Source: Acetobacter sp.
GTDB taxonomy: Bacteria; Pseudomonadota; Alphaproteobacteria; Acetobacterales; Acetobacteraceae
Assembly: GCF_022483985.1 (NCBI RefSeq)
Contig: NZ_JAKVME010000001.1
Location: 1,116,001 to 1,180,000 of the forward strand
Reading direction: 5' to 3'
Length of the DNA stretch: 64,000 bases
Shown here: positions 45,065 to 54,836 of the stretch, in pieces
Layout of the letters: every line of letters starts with the position of its first letter
How positions within the stretch are numbered: the first letter of the stretch is position 1
Position numbers and translations under genes: made by a program
Notes under the pieces: generated by a model
Told to the model about the DNA's origin: nothing
Database searches by the model: none
What the model saw: only the letters and a program-made list of their open reading frames with translations

Positions 45065-45970
45065 TTAGTTAAACCAAGGGAGTCTTCTGGGGCTGAAACC
45101 CAGCATCGCACGAGCCTTGTGGTTACACGCGCCACTGAGACTGTTCTGATAATAAACACTTTCCTCACCTGACAGACGAAGCCCTTCTCTCTCATCGAGA
45201 CAGGGAGGTGCGTCCGCGCCGATCCATTTTGCATAGGCAGGTAGCCAATCGGACATTTTCGACGGTTGATCGTCCACAATATTGTAGATGCCCGATGGAA
45301 CTGTAAGGGCCGCTACCGCCGCTTGCGCAGCATCATCTACATGAATGAAAGAAAACGAACTGCTGCCCTTACCGATCAGGGCAATCTCACCCTGATGAAG
45401 ATGTCGGCTGAATGCCCCATCGGGCCAGTACCATGTTCCGGGGCCGTAGAAGAACCCATAACGCAGCCCGATGCAGACCATGCTCTGCACACTTGAAATG
45501 CGCTTTTCCAGACTTGCATACATTCTGGCGCTGTCGCCAATCGTTCCCGGTGCGTTTATCCTCAGAGGCGAAGCTTCATTTGCAAGCCCAGTACCGCCAT
45601 CCAGATAGAAACCAGATAATTGCTGGATATAACGCCTTACCTGAAACATCCGCGCAGCCTCGAAAAGATGACCGCCGCCTTCCAGACGCAGTCTGCAATC
45701 AGCAGGCAGGCGCTGAGCCAGATCGACAGGACTGGTCGGAAGAGACGTCAGTTGATCGATCACCACTTCCGGTCGGATGCGCTCGATGAGTTCGAAAATA
45801 TCGACCTGATTGAGTGCATCGCCTTTCACGGAATGAGCACCAAGCCTTTCGATGATTTCCAGACTCTCGGGACGATGGGCCAGTCCCCAGACCTCGTGCC
45901 CGGCATCATGCAGACGCCTGATCAGCGGACATCCCAATGCGCCGCTGGCTCCTGCCAAAAAAACTTTCAT
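45065..45970 (-). CDS. NAD-dependent epimerase/dehydratase (extended SDR)
   Basis: A Rossmann-fold protein of 301 residues with a GASGALGCPL nucleotide-binding loop. The usual YxxxK active pair is not clear: the local sequence is MYASLEK. It is therefore an atypical extended SDR and may bind NAD(P) without classical epimerase chemistry. It follows the cupin gene by 21 nt in an Rrf2-cupin-SDR set. The substrate is unknown. Confidence 0.75.
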   Translation of the reverse strand: MKVFLAGASGALGCPLIRRLHDAGHEVWGLAHRPESLEIIERLGAHSVKGDALNQVDIFELIERIRPEVVIDQLTSLPTSPVDLAQRLPADCRLRLEGGGHLFEAARMFQVRRYIQQLSGFYLDGGTGLANEASPLRINAPGTIGDSARMYASLEKRISSVQSMVCIGLRYGFFYGPGTWYWPDGAFSRHLHQGEIALIGKGSSSFSFIHVDDAAQAAVAALTVPSGIYNIVDDQPSKMSDWLPAYAKWIGADAPPCLDEREGLRLSGEESVYYQNSLSGACNHKARAMLGFSPRRLPWFN

Positions 45971-45991
45971 TGTAAATCCGTATTCGCTGAA

Positions 45992-46381
45992 TCAGTTCGC
46001 AGAAAAAACGAAAGGAGCCGCTTTGTCCTTGACAAAAAACGCAAGAAAACGCGCAGGTTCGGTGCTGCTGGCATTCCGACCGATCAGATGCACATCGTCC
46101 GGCCCTTCAAAGAAGCTCTGTCCTTCTTTAAGGATGACAGGCGGATGTCCTCTGACCTGCATAATGACGCTTCCCTTCAGAACATAAACAAAAACGGACG
46201 CATTGTGCCTATGAATGGGGTCCGAGCCACCCGGTGCATAATCGACTGTCAGCAACGAGCCCTCCTTGCCGGGAACATCTTGCAAATCATGCGTCAGCAA
46301 AGGCGTAACTCTGGTCTCGGCGTGAAGAGAGTGGGTCCATAAACTCGCAACAATAGCGAGCAGGGTAACGAATTTACGCAT
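45992..46381 (-). CDS. Exported cupin-domain protein
   Basis: A signal peptide (FVTLLAIVASLWTHSL, cleavage near HAE) precedes a single cupin barrel with the metal-type motif GGSDPIHRHNASVFVYVLKG and a second His in HLIGRN. It has 129 residues with ATG 46381. It may be a small oxygenase or sugar-binding cupin; the exact reaction is unknown. It lies between the Rrf2 regulator and the SDR. Confidence 0.75.
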   Translation of the reverse strand: MRKFVTLLAIVASLWTHSLHAETRVTPLLTHDLQDVPGKEGSLLTVDYAPGGSDPIHRHNASVFVYVLKGSVIMQVRGHPPVILKEGQSFFEGPDDVHLIGRNASSTEPARFLAFFVKDKAAPFVFSAN

Positions 46382-46416
46382 TTTCAGTATTCCTGTTGGT
46401 AAGTGATCCGTCACAG

Positions 46417-46959
46417 TCAGGAAACGCCTGATCGTTTCCGTTGCCTGACTTTACTGACGCGACGGGTCTGAACACGTTCGCCAAGCCATGCCTGCGCCTC
46501 GCCAAGAAAGGGCGATGGCGCTTTATTTCGGACGGATCGCGCGAGGTCGGACAATGATGTCTGCGCCAGCTCGTGTCGCATGACCTGCTCTGCCCGCAGC
46601 ATGACACCGTGAATGCCACAGACGCCCTGTGTCGCCCATTCGGGAGGTTTTTGATTGAAAAGAACACAACGACCACGGATTTCCTGACAGTTGAATAGAC
46701 TCTTTCTGCCTTCAACTGCGTCCACCACGGCGAGAACACTGATTTCATCGGCCGTTTTGGCGAGCCTGTACCCTCCCTTTAGTCCTTCAGAGGCAATGAG
46801 CAGACCCGCCTTTTCCAGTCTGGGAAACAGTTTGGCCACAAATGCTGCCGGAATCTCCTGCAATTCCGCCAGATCCAGACTGCTGACGGGTTCGGGGTTG
46901 TCCACCAGCCAGAGCAGGCTGTGCAGGACATATTCAGTGCTTGCGCCATAAAGTGCCAT
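46417..46959 (-). CDS. Rrf2-family transcriptional regulator
   Basis: A 180-residue winged-helix repressor with the Rrf2 wing region (LIASEGLKGGYRLAK). Three Cys at 91, 98 and 114 (NCQEIRGRC, GVCGIH) are typical of Fe-S or thiol-based Rrf2 sensors; the last spacing is longer than in IscR or NsrR. It probably controls the adjacent cupin and SDR genes. The inducing signal cannot be read from sequence. Confidence 0.87.
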   Translation of the reverse strand: MALYGASTEYVLHSLLWLVDNPEPVSSLDLAELQEIPAAFVAKLFPRLEKAGLLIASEGLKGGYRLAKTADEISVLAVVDAVEGRKSLFNCQEIRGRCVLFNQKPPEWATQGVCGIHGVMLRAEQVMRHELAQTSLSDLARSVRNKAPSPFLGEAQAWLGERVQTRRVSKVRQRKRSGVS

Positions 46960-47344
46960 ACGCAGACTTTATTAGTCCGTGTTTTGATTCGCAAGACACT
47001 CTGCACTTCTACAACGCTCTTGGATGCTGAAACCGGAATACCCTTTCAGGCGGATCGTCTTATCCTTCTCACAAATCAGCAGACTGACAGGCAACACACA
47101 CCGTTTTCAGATTCATAAATGCAAACATGGATATCTGTTAATTTTTTAAAGATTTTCCTTTTCTTTGAACGGTAAAAATAAATATAAAACTGTTATTTGT
47201 ATAATACAAATAACAAAACATGATTTTAATACAACAAAAATCATGTAAATAACAAAATTATATGTTAATAATAATTCATTATACCTTACGTTTAAAGCAT
47301 TATAAATTAATAACTACATTCAACACCAATAAAGGAGCGATTTA
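46960..47344. other. AT-rich intergenic region with divergent promoters
   Basis: No supported ORF. It separates the Rrf2 gene (minus) from the mannitol dehydrogenase gene (plus) and must hold both promoters. The last 250 nt are very AT-rich. A strong AAAGGAG precedes the TTG start at 47345. Confidence 0.6.
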
Positions 47345-48823
47345 TTGTATCTCAGCCAAAAAGTTCTCTCCCATCTTCCCCAGAACGTCTACCGCCCCAA
47401 GTTTGATCTCTCCCAACTCACACCCGGCATTCTCCATCTGGGTTGCGGCAATTTCCATCGTGCTCATCAGGCCGTCGCCACACAGGCGGCCATCAACCGG
47501 GAAGGCCCGGACGGTCTCAAATGGGGCATTGTCAGCGCCACCATGCGACGCCCCGACCTCGTGAACCAGCTTCGGCCACAGGATAATCTCTACACCCTGC
47601 TGACCCGTGTCGAAGACAGGACCGTCGCCTCCGTCATCGGTTCCATCCATGAGATGGTGTTTTCCGGTGACGAAGCCGTCGATCTTGCGAAACGTGTCGC
47701 CGATCCCAGCATACGTATCGTCTCCCTGACCGTAACGGCCAGCGGCTATTATCTGACTGCCGATGGACGTCTCGATCCGGAGGCGCAGACCATCAGGCAG
47801 GATCTGTCAGCACGACACCCCCGCACGGCCATCGGCATTCTGGCGAACGGTCTTGCTCTGGTGAGGCAGCGCAGCGCTGTTCCGCCTGTAATCCTGTGCT
47901 GCGACAATGTCAGCCATAACGGCGCAACCCTCAGGCAGGCCGTCATGGATTACGCCTCCCTGCGTGGCGATGACCCGCTGGCGACATGGATCGGAGAGAC
48001 GGTGCAGTTCCCCGATACGATGGTCGACCGGATTGCGCCTTCAAGTCACGTCGATGACCTCGCCGATGCCAGGCACGCTCTCGGCGGAATTATCGACGCT
48101 GCGCCCGTTTCTGCCGAACCATGGTTTCAGTGGATCATCGGCCCGTTCGATGGCCCCCGCCCCTACTGGGAGGCGCATCCCGGAACAAAATCCGTCCGTG
48201 ACGTCGCCGTCTTTGAAGCCGCCAAACTCCAGATGCTGAATGGCAGCCATATGCTGCTCGCCTATACGGGCGCACTGGCCGGGCTGAACACGATCGCAGA
48301 AGCCGCCAGCGATCCCTCCCTCGGACGCATCACCGCCCGTTTCATGCGGGACGAACAGACAGCAGGCATTGCCCTCTCCGCCGAAGAACTAGACGATTAC
48401 ACGCAGGCGCTGATGGCCCGCTTCCAGAATCCCGGCATCGTTCATGATGCAGAGCGTGTGGGGCGCAACGGTTCGGCCAAGATGGCGGACCGGGTAATGC
48501 GCGCCATGCGGGAGAATCTCATCGCAGACCGCTCCGTGTCCGGCGCTTCACTGCTAATCGCCAGCTGGATACGCTGGTTCGCGCTGAACGATCAGGAGGC
48601 GCTGGAACTGTCCCTGACCGACCCGAAAGCGAAAATATTGCAACGCATCTGTGCTGAAGCCCGCGATGATCACAGGGCACAGGCGGAAGCCTTCCTCGCC
48701 ATGGAGGAGGTCTTTGGCCCGCCTCTGCCGGATCATGACCGCATCGTCGCAGACATTGCAGATATGCTGCGCCGACTGACGGAGGAGGATGTGCCCACCG
48801 TCCTCCGTGAACTGGCAGCCTGA
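47345..48823 (+). CDS. Long-chain mannitol dehydrogenase family protein
   Basis: An NAD(P)-dependent polyol dehydrogenase of the mannitol dehydrogenase/fructuronate reductase family. The N-terminal Rossmann domain contains ILHLGCGNFHRAHQA, and the catalytic Lys lies in FEAAKLQMLNGSHMLL with the family's KxxxxNxxH pattern. It has 492 residues. The start is TTG with AAAGGAG 9 nt upstream. It interconverts D-mannitol or a related polyol with the ketose, fitting the oxidative sugar metabolism of acetic acid bacteria. The HAD phosphatase on the opposite strand converges on it, with 7 nt between stops. Confidence 0.88.
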   Translation: MYLSQKVLSHLPQNVYRPKFDLSQLTPGILHLGCGNFHRAHQAVATQAAINREGPDGLKWGIVSATMRRPDLVNQLRPQDNLYTLLTRVEDRTVASVIGSIHEMVFSGDEAVDLAKRVADPSIRIVSLTVTASGYYLTADGRLDPEAQTIRQDLSARHPRTAIGILANGLALVRQRSAVPPVILCCDNVSHNGATLRQAVMDYASLRGDDPLATWIGETVQFPDTMVDRIAPSSHVDDLADARHALGGIIDAAPVSAEPWFQWIIGPFDGPRPYWEAHPGTKSVRDVAVFEAAKLQMLNGSHMLLAYTGALAGLNTIAEAASDPSLGRITARFMRDEQTAGIALSAEELDDYTQALMARFQNPGIVHDAERVGRNGSAKMADRVMRAMRENLIADRSVSGASLLIASWIRWFALNDQEALELSLTDPKAKILQRICAEARDDHRAQAEAFLAMEEVFGPPLPDHDRIVADIADMLRRLTEEDVPTVLRELAA

Positions 48824-48830
48824 AAAAGCC

Positions 48831-49541
48831 TCAGGCTGTTTTCAGCACAGTCTGCAAATAGGCCGTTACAACAGTCAGATCATCCACGATCGCCAGCGCC
48901 TTTTCGTGGATGTCATCAGCTGGCTGGAGAAGGTCCGGCACAACAATAACCCGTATGCCCGCCGCATGAGCAGCCCGCGCGCCGGAATGGGAGTCCTCAA
49001 GCGCAAGACAGTATTCCGGCTCGATACCAATCTTTTCAGCAGCCTTCAGATAAGGCTCAGGATCGGGCTTACCGGCGCTGACATCGTCCCGCGTGACCGT
49101 CGCGTCAAAACGCTTGTCAAGCCCGACAAGTTCCAGATGATGATCCGTGCGGTAACGACTTGAAGAGGTGGCAATCGCTCTCGGGATACGAAACTCGTCC
49201 AGAAGATCCAGCAGGGGCAACACACCGGTTTTCAGAACCAGCCTGCCATTGTCGACATACTCCCTGAGCACAACCTCCTGACGGGCGAAGAAATCCTCCA
49301 TGGGAAAGTCCACACCATAGGCTTCATGCACCAGCCTGCGGCATCCATCCGCAGGAACACCAATCATGGAGCGACAAAAACTCATCGGAATGTCGTAGCC
49401 AAGGTCTTTGCCCGCATCGACCAGAGCATCCATGGCCAGTGTCTCACTGTCGAGCAGCAACCCGTCCATATCGAACACCACGCCACGGACAGGGGCGGAT
49501 GATACGTTGCGAAGGTGGGCTGGGATGATCTGCTCTGTCAT
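48831..49541 (-). CDS. HAD-superfamily hydrolase (beta-phosphoglucomutase-like)
   Basis: A HAD-IA phosphatase or phosphoglucomutase-like enzyme. The nucleophile motif is VFDMDGLLLDSE, motif II is the Ser/Thr region ATSSSRYR, motif III is GKPDPEPYL and motif IV is ALEDSHSGARAAHAAG. It has 236 residues. It could dephosphorylate sugar phosphates from the neighbouring polyol pathway; this is inference from position. Confidence 0.85.
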   Translation of the reverse strand: MTEQIIPAHLRNVSSAPVRGVVFDMDGLLLDSETLAMDALVDAGKDLGYDIPMSFCRSMIGVPADGCRRLVHEAYGVDFPMEDFFARQEVVLREYVDNGRLVLKTGVLPLLDLLDEFRIPRAIATSSSRYRTDHHLELVGLDKRFDATVTRDDVSAGKPDPEPYLKAAEKIGIEPEYCLALEDSHSGARAAHAAGIRVIVVPDLLQPADDIHEKALAIVDDLTVVTAYLQTVLKTA

Positions 49542-49656
49542 TTTGCTTCCTGTATTTTTTATCTTGAAGCGAATTTACAGCAGTAGGTCCGAAAATGAAA
49601 AATCCAGAAGATTAAAAGATATTCACTAACATCACGCAACCGAATGCAAACAAAAA

Positions 49657-49671
49657 TGCCCCTTTCAGGCA
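49657..49671 (-). terminator. Weak terminator after lpdA
   Basis: On the minus strand TGCCT-GAAAG-GGGCA is followed by TTTTTGTTTG, 42-56 nt past the lpdA stop. The stem is short (4 bp plus a wobble pair). Confidence 0.4.
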
Positions 49672-49713
49672 CAAGACCCAAAAGAGGCGTCAAAAAGCGA
49701 CAAGCTGAGTCAA

Positions 49714-51123
49714 CTAGAAATGCAGCGCACCATCATAAGCCGCCAGCACGGCTTCATGCATCGATTCAGAGATTGTCGGATGCGGGAAAACAGTTTCTTT
49801 CAGTTCCGCTTCCGTCAGCTCACCACTGCGGGCGATGACGTAACCCTGAATCATCTCCGTCACTTCCGCGCCAATCATGTGCGCGCCCAGCAACTCACCA
49901 GTCTTCGCGTCGAACACGACCTTCACCAGACCGTCCGGCTCACCCATGGCAATCGCCTTACCGTTGCCGATGAACGGAAAACGACCGACACGGACCTGAT
50001 AACCCGCCGCCTTGGCTTTAGCTTCCGTGTAGCCGACAGAAGCCACCTGCGGACGGCAGTAGGTGCAGCCCGGAATCTTCGTCACGTCGATCGGATGCAC
50101 ATGCTTGCCGGCAATCGCTTCAACACACATGACAGCCTCGTGGCTCGCCTTGTGCGCCAGCCACGGAGCGCCAGCCACGTCACCGATGGCGAACACGCCC
50201 GGCTCACCGGTGCGGCAGAGATCGTCCGTCACGATATGCGTGCGATCCACGACAATCTTCGTGCCTTCCAGCCCGATATTCTCGACATTGCCGACAATAC
50301 CCACTGCGGAAATCACACGATCGAACGTATAGGTTTCCTTCTTTCCAGCCGCTTCAATCTCGACCGAAACATCCTTGTCGGATTTCTTCAGCGTACCGAG
50401 CTTCGCGCTGGTCAGCACCTTCATGCCCTGCTTCTCGAACGCCTTGAGAGCCAGACCGCTGATTTCCTCGTCCTCGACCGGCAGCACGCGATCCGCGACT
50501 TCTACCAGCGTCACTTCGGAGCCCATGTTGCGATAGAAGGAGGCAAACTCCGTGCCAATCGCACCGGAGCCGATCACCAGCAGGCGCTTCGGCAGTTCAT
50601 CCGGCACAAGAGCCTCACGGTAAGACCAGACGAACTTGCCGTCGGGCTCCAGTCCCGGCAGCGTGCGGGCGCGGGCACCAGTCGCCAGAATGACGTTCTT
50701 CGCCGTCAGAGTGACCGACTTGCCGTCCTTCAGCGCCACGGCGAGCTTGCGCTTCTTGCCGTCCGTTCCAGCCAGTTTCGCAAAGCCGTCGAAGACCGGA
50801 ACCTTCGCCTTTTTAAGCAGATGTCCGACGCCGCCAGAAAGCTGCTTCGACACAGCCCGCGAACGACCCACAACCTTCTGGAAATCGAAGCGCGGATTAT
50901 CCACGGCGAAGCCGAACTGCCCCAGATCATGCAGCAGATGATTGATTTCGGAAGCACGCAGCAGCGCCTTGGTCGGGATGCAGCCCCAGTTGAGGCAGAT
51001 ACCGCCAAGATGATTGGCTTCGACAACCGCGACCGAGAGTTTCAGCTGTGCCGCACGGAGAGCCGCCACATAGCCGCCGGGACCGCCACCCACAACAATC
51101 AGATCAAAATCGGTGGTGCTCAT
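49714..51123 (-). CDS. lpdA: Dihydrolipoyl dehydrogenase (E3)
   Basis: FAD-dependent disulfide oxidoreductase that reoxidises lipoamide and makes NADH. The FAD-binding loop GGGPGGYVAALRAAQL and redox-active CLNWGC are present. The NAD-binding GSGAIGTEFASF and the C-terminal catalytic HPTISE complete the signatures. It has 469 residues. It is the last gene of pdhA-B-C-lpdA, 66 nt after pdhC. There is no N-terminal lipoyl domain. Confidence 0.95.
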   Translation of the reverse strand: MSTTDFDLIVVGGGPGGYVAALRAAQLKLSVAVVEANHLGGICLNWGCIPTKALLRASEINHLLHDLGQFGFAVDNPRFDFQKVVGRSRAVSKQLSGGVGHLLKKAKVPVFDGFAKLAGTDGKKRKLAVALKDGKSVTLTAKNVILATGARARTLPGLEPDGKFVWSYREALVPDELPKRLLVIGSGAIGTEFASFYRNMGSEVTLVEVADRVLPVEDEEISGLALKAFEKQGMKVLTSAKLGTLKKSDKDVSVEIEAAGKKETYTFDRVISAVGIVGNVENIGLEGTKIVVDRTHIVTDDLCRTGEPGVFAIGDVAGAPWLAHKASHEAVMCVEAIAGKHVHPIDVTKIPGCTYCRPQVASVGYTEAKAKAAGYQVRVGRFPFIGNGKAIAMGEPDGLVKVVFDAKTGELLGAHMIGAEVTEMIQGYVIARSGELTEAELKETVFPHPTISESMHEAVLAAYDGALHF

Positions 51124-51189
51124 ATGATATTTCCTGATTGAGCGTCGGGCGGACAGGAACTGCTCCCTGCCGCCCGACGATACGGCCTG

Positions 51190-52431
51190 TCAGACGACCA
51201 GCGTGAACGGGTTTTCCACCACTTCGCGGAACGCGGACGTCCACTTGGCGGCCAGAGCGCCGTCGATGGCGCGATGATCGACCGAAAGCGTCACGGTCAT
51301 CACCGTGGCCACACCCAGCGACCCGTCCGGCTTCACGACCGCACGCTTCTCACCGGCGGCAATGGCCAGAATACCGGCCTGCGGCGGATTGATGATCGCC
51401 GAGAACGAACTGACGCCGAACATGCCCATGTTGGAGATCGAGAACGATCCACCCTGGAACTCTTCCGGCTTCAGCTTGCCCGCACGCGCACGGGACGCAA
51501 GATCTTTCATCTCATTGCTGATCTCACGCAGAGACTTACGATCAGCCTGACGGATGATCGGCGTGATGAGACCATCCGGGATGGACACGGCCACCGAGAT
51601 GTCCACGTCGTTATACTCGATCAGCGCCTCGTCCGTGTAGGAGACATTGACGCCCTTCACCCGGCGCAGCGTGACGGCAGCGGCCTTGATCAGCAGATCG
51701 TTGACCGACAGCTTGAACGCATCCGGCCCCTCGGCGGGTGACGCCGCGTTGAGCTGGCTGCGGAGCGCCATCAGCGCGTCAAGTTTCACATCAACCGAGA
51801 CGTAGAAATGCGGAACGGTCGTCTTCGATTCCGTCAGGCGACGGGCGATGACCTTGCGCATCGTGGAATGCGGCGTGCTAGTGGAACCACCCGGCGTGTA
51901 GGCCGCCACAGGAGCGGACTTCGCTGCCGAAGCATTGCCGCCAGCCTTTGCCGTCTCCACGTCCTTCTTGACGATACGGCCATTCGGACCGCTGCCTTTC
52001 AGGGTGGAGAGGTCGATGCCCGCATCCTTGGCAATCCGCTTTGCCAGAGGAGACGCAAACACGCGGCTTCCCTTCTCTTCGGATGCCTTCACCTGCGGCG
52101 CAGAAGCGGCGGCCTTGGGTGCGGGCGCATCGGTCTTCACGGGCTCGGCCTTCGGCGCGGCTGCGGACGGACCGTCCGGCACCGCCTCACCTTCCTCAAC
52201 CAGAATGGCGATGGGCGTGTTCACCGCCACACCTTCCGTTCCCTCCGGCACAAGAATCTTGCCGAGAATACCCTCGTCCACGGCTTCGACTTCCATCGTC
52301 GCCTTGTCCGTCTCGATCTCGGCGATCACTTCACCAGAAGAGACCGTGTCGCCCTCTTTCTTGTTCCACTTCGCCAGCTTGCCTTCCGTCATGGTCGGCG
52401 AGAGAGCGGGCATCAGGATATCAATAGCCAT
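51190..52431 (-). CDS. pdhC: Pyruvate dehydrogenase E2 (dihydrolipoamide acetyltransferase)
   Basis: Transfers acetyl from lipoamide to CoA. A single lipoyl domain with [15 protein letters not shown] is followed by an Ala/Pro linker and a peripheral-subunit-binding domain (FASPLAKRIAKDAGIDLS). The catalytic domain carries DHRAIDGALAAKW. It has 413 residues. Its first 250 nt are nearly identical to those of pdhB, so the lipoyl domain was probably copied between the genes. Confidence 0.95.
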   Translation of the reverse strand: MAIDILMPALSPTMTEGKLAKWNKKEGDTVSSGEVIAEIETDKATMEVEAVDEGILGKILVPEGTEGVAVNTPIAILVEEGEAVPDGPSAAAPKAEPVKTDAPAPKAAASAPQVKASEEKGSRVFASPLAKRIAKDAGIDLSTLKGSGPNGRIVKKDVETAKAGGNASAAKSAPVAAYTPGGSTSTPHSTMRKVIARRLTESKTTVPHFYVSVDVKLDALMALRSQLNAASPAEGPDAFKLSVNDLLIKAAAVTLRRVKGVNVSYTDEALIEYNDVDISVAVSIPDGLITPIIRQADRKSLREISNEMKDLASRARAGKLKPEEFQGGSFSISNMGMFGVSSFSAIINPPQAGILAIAAGEKRAVVKPDGSLGVATVMTVTLSVDHRAIDGALAAKWTSAFREVVENPFTLVV

Positions 52432-52443
52432 GATGTCTTTCCC

Positions 52444-53802
52444 TCAGACGATTTTGGAAACGGCGTCCACAACCCAGTCGGGCTGCGGCAGGGCGAGCTT
52501 CTCAAGGTTGGCGGCAAACGGCATCGGCACATCGAGACCAGCCACGCGCACTGGCGGCGCATCGAGCCAGTCGAAGGCATGCTCGATAACCTGCATGGCG
52601 ACTTCCGCGCCGATACCGGCATAGGGCCAGCCTTCCTCGACCGTGACCAGACGGCTTGTCTTCTTCACGCTCTCGACGATGGTCGCCGTATCAAGCGGAC
52701 GGATCGTGCGCAGGTTGATGACCTCGGCGTCGATACCCTTCTCGGCCAGCAGTTCGGCAGCGGCGAGGGCCGTGCCAACGCTGATCGAGAACGCCACGAT
52801 GGTCACATCCTTGCCCGGACGCTCGATCTTCGCCTTGCCGATCGGCAGGATGAAGTCCTCATCCACCGGGCACGGGAATTTGTGCCCATAGAGAATCTCG
52901 TTCTCAAGCACGATGACCGGGTTCGGATCGCGAATGGCCGCACGAAGCAGACCCTTCGCATCGGCTGCCGACCAGGGGGCCACAACCTTCAGACCCGGAA
53001 CATGGGCATACCAACTCGCAAAGCACTGCGAATGCTGCGCACCGACACGAGCCGCAGCACCATTCGGCCCACGGAACACGATCGGACAGGAAATCTGACC
53101 GCCGGACATGTAGTGCGTCTTGGCGGCCGAGTTGATGATGTGATCGATCGCCTGCAACGAGAAGTTCATTGTCATGAACTCGACGATCGGCTTGAGGCCG
53201 GTCATCGCAGCACCCGTGGCCATGCCCGCAAAGCCATGCTCGGTGATCGGCATGTCGATCACGCGCTTCTCGCCAAACTCGTCCAGCAGACCCTGTGACA
53301 CCTTGTAAGCGCCCTGATACTGGGCGACTTCCTCACCAAGCAGGAAAACGTCTTCGTCACGGCGCATCTCGGCGGCCATGGCGTCACGCAGCGCCTCACG
53401 CACGGTGATCTCGCTCGTCTCACCCCAGTCTTTTTCCGGCTCGCTGGTCACCATGGCGACAGGAGCGGAGACAGCCGTCGGAGCAGCCGCTTTGGGCGCT
53501 TCTTCCGTCGCAGGATGAGCGGAGCCCCCGCCTGCCGCCGGTGCGTCCGGCACAGCCTCGCCATCCTCGACCAGAATGGCGATGGGCGTGTTGACGCTCA
53601 CTCCTTCGGTGCCCGCCGGCACAAGGATCTTGCCGAGAATACCTTCGTCCACGGCTTCGACTTCCATCGTCGCCTTGTCCGTCTCGATCTCGGCAATCAC
53701 TTCACCAGAAGAGACCGTGTCGCCTTCTTTCTTGTTCCACTTCGCCAGCTTGCCTTCGGTCATCGTCGGCGACAGGGCTGGCATCAGGATATCAGTAGCC
53801 AT
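52444..53802 (-). CDS. pdhB: Pyruvate dehydrogenase E1 beta with N-terminal lipoyl domain
   Basis: The thiamine-diphosphate E1 partner subunit. A lipoyl domain (about residues 1-80) and linker are fused to the transketolase-like beta domain ([24 protein letters not shown] onward). The E1-beta fusion to a lipoyl domain is typical of alphaproteobacteria. It has 452 residues. It lies 12 nt upstream of pdhC. Confidence 0.95.
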   Translation of the reverse strand: MATDILMPALSPTMTEGKLAKWNKKEGDTVSSGEVIAEIETDKATMEVEAVDEGILGKILVPAGTEGVSVNTPIAILVEDGEAVPDAPAAGGGSAHPATEEAPKAAAPTAVSAPVAMVTSEPEKDWGETSEITVREALRDAMAAEMRRDEDVFLLGEEVAQYQGAYKVSQGLLDEFGEKRVIDMPITEHGFAGMATGAAMTGLKPIVEFMTMNFSLQAIDHIINSAAKTHYMSGGQISCPIVFRGPNGAAARVGAQHSQCFASWYAHVPGLKVVAPWSAADAKGLLRAAIRDPNPVIVLENEILYGHKFPCPVDEDFILPIGKAKIERPGKDVTIVAFSISVGTALAAAELLAEKGIDAEVINLRTIRPLDTATIVESVKKTSRLVTVEEGWPYAGIGAEVAMQVIEHAFDWLDAPPVRVAGLDVPMPFAANLEKLALPQPDWVVDAVSKIV

Positions 53803-53807
53803 CCGTT

Positions 53808-54836
53808 TTATTCTCCCACCAGCACGTCGGTAAACAGTTCCGAAGGATCAGGCTCCGGGCTCGTCTTGGCGAACTCGGTCGCATCCGCGACGATTTCCTT
53901 CACCTTGTTTTCCATTTCCTTGAAGTCGGCGTCGTCCACGCCTGCCGACTTGAGCAGGTTGCGGACATGATCGATCGGGTCATGATTCTGGCGGATTTCA
54001 TCCACTTCCGCGCGCTGGCGATATTTCGCAGGATCGGACATCGAATGGCCGCGATAACGGTAGGTGGACATTTCCAGCAGATACGGCCCGTTGCCCGCAC
54101 GGCAATGCGCGATGGCTTCCCTAGCCGCCGCGTTCACGGCTTCCACGTCCATGCCATCAACCTGCTTGCCCGGAATACCCCACGGCTCGCCGTTCTTCCA
54201 CAACGCCTTGGATGCCGAGGCGCGCTCAACGCTGGTGCCCATGCCGTAACGGTTGTTTTCGATCACAAACACGCAGGGCAGTTTGTGCAGGGCGGCAAGG
54301 TTGAAGCTCTCGAAAACCTGTCCCTGATTGGAAGCGCCTTCACCGAAATAGGTGATGGAAACCTCGTCCGTGCCACGATATTTGTTGGCGAAGGCCAGAC
54401 CAATGCCAAGTGACACCTGAGCGCCGACGATGCCGTGGCCGCCGTAGAAGTTCTTCTCACGCGAGAACATGTGCATGGAACCGCCCTTGCCGTGCGAAAG
54501 GCCGGTTGCACGTCCCGTCAGTTCCGCCATCACGCCGCGCGGGTCCAGACCCGCAGCGAGCATCTGGCCGTGGTCACGATAGGAGGTGATGACCTTGTCA
54601 CCCTCCTTCTGGGCCATCTGAAGGCCGACGACCACCGCTTCCTGACCGATATAAAGGTGGCAGAAGCCGCCGATGAGGCCCATGCCGTAAAGTTGACCGG
54701 CTTTCTCCTCAAAACGACGGATCAGCAGCATGTCGTAATAGGCCTGCTTCAACTGTTCCGTCGTCAGTCCGGGGTGATTCCGGCCAGCCGTCACGTCGGC
54801 GGAGCCTGATTGCCCCACAGTATTCTGTTCGGTCAT
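53808..54836 (-). CDS. pdhA: Pyruvate dehydrogenase E1 alpha
   Basis: Binds thiamine diphosphate via [20 protein letters not shown] (TPP motif) and decarboxylates pyruvate with PdhB. Active-site region: [13 protein letters not shown]. It has 342 residues and is the first gene of the PDH operon, separated by 355 nt from the divergent regulator. Confidence 0.95.
   Translation of the reverse strand: MTEQNTVGQSGSADVTAGRNHPGLTTEQLKQAYYDMLLIRRFEEKAGQLYGMGLIGGFCHLYIGQEAVVVGLQMAQKEGDKVITSYRDHGQMLAAGLDPRGVMAELTGRATGLSHGKGGSMHMFSREKNFYGGHGIVGAQVSLGIGLAFANKYRGTDEVSITYFGEGASNQGQVFESFNLAALHKLPCVFVIENNRYGMGTSVERASASKALWKNGEPWGIPGKQVDGMDVEAVNAAAREAIAHCRAGNGPYLLEMSTYRYRGHSMSDPAKYRQRAEVDEIRQNHDPIDHVRNLLKSAGVDDADFKEMENKVKEIVADATEFAKTSPEPDPSELFTDVLVGE

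Noticed and set aside
49720..51141. A 473-codon open frame on the plus strand antisense to lpdA
   Set aside because: Arg/His-rich composition typical of the complement of a GC-rich gene, no family motifs, and it exactly shadows a clear dihydrolipoyl dehydrogenase.
51808..53298. A 496-codon open frame antisense to pdhC and pdhB
   Set aside because: Spans two real genes on the opposite strand, low-complexity Arg/His/Gly composition, no ribosome binding site.
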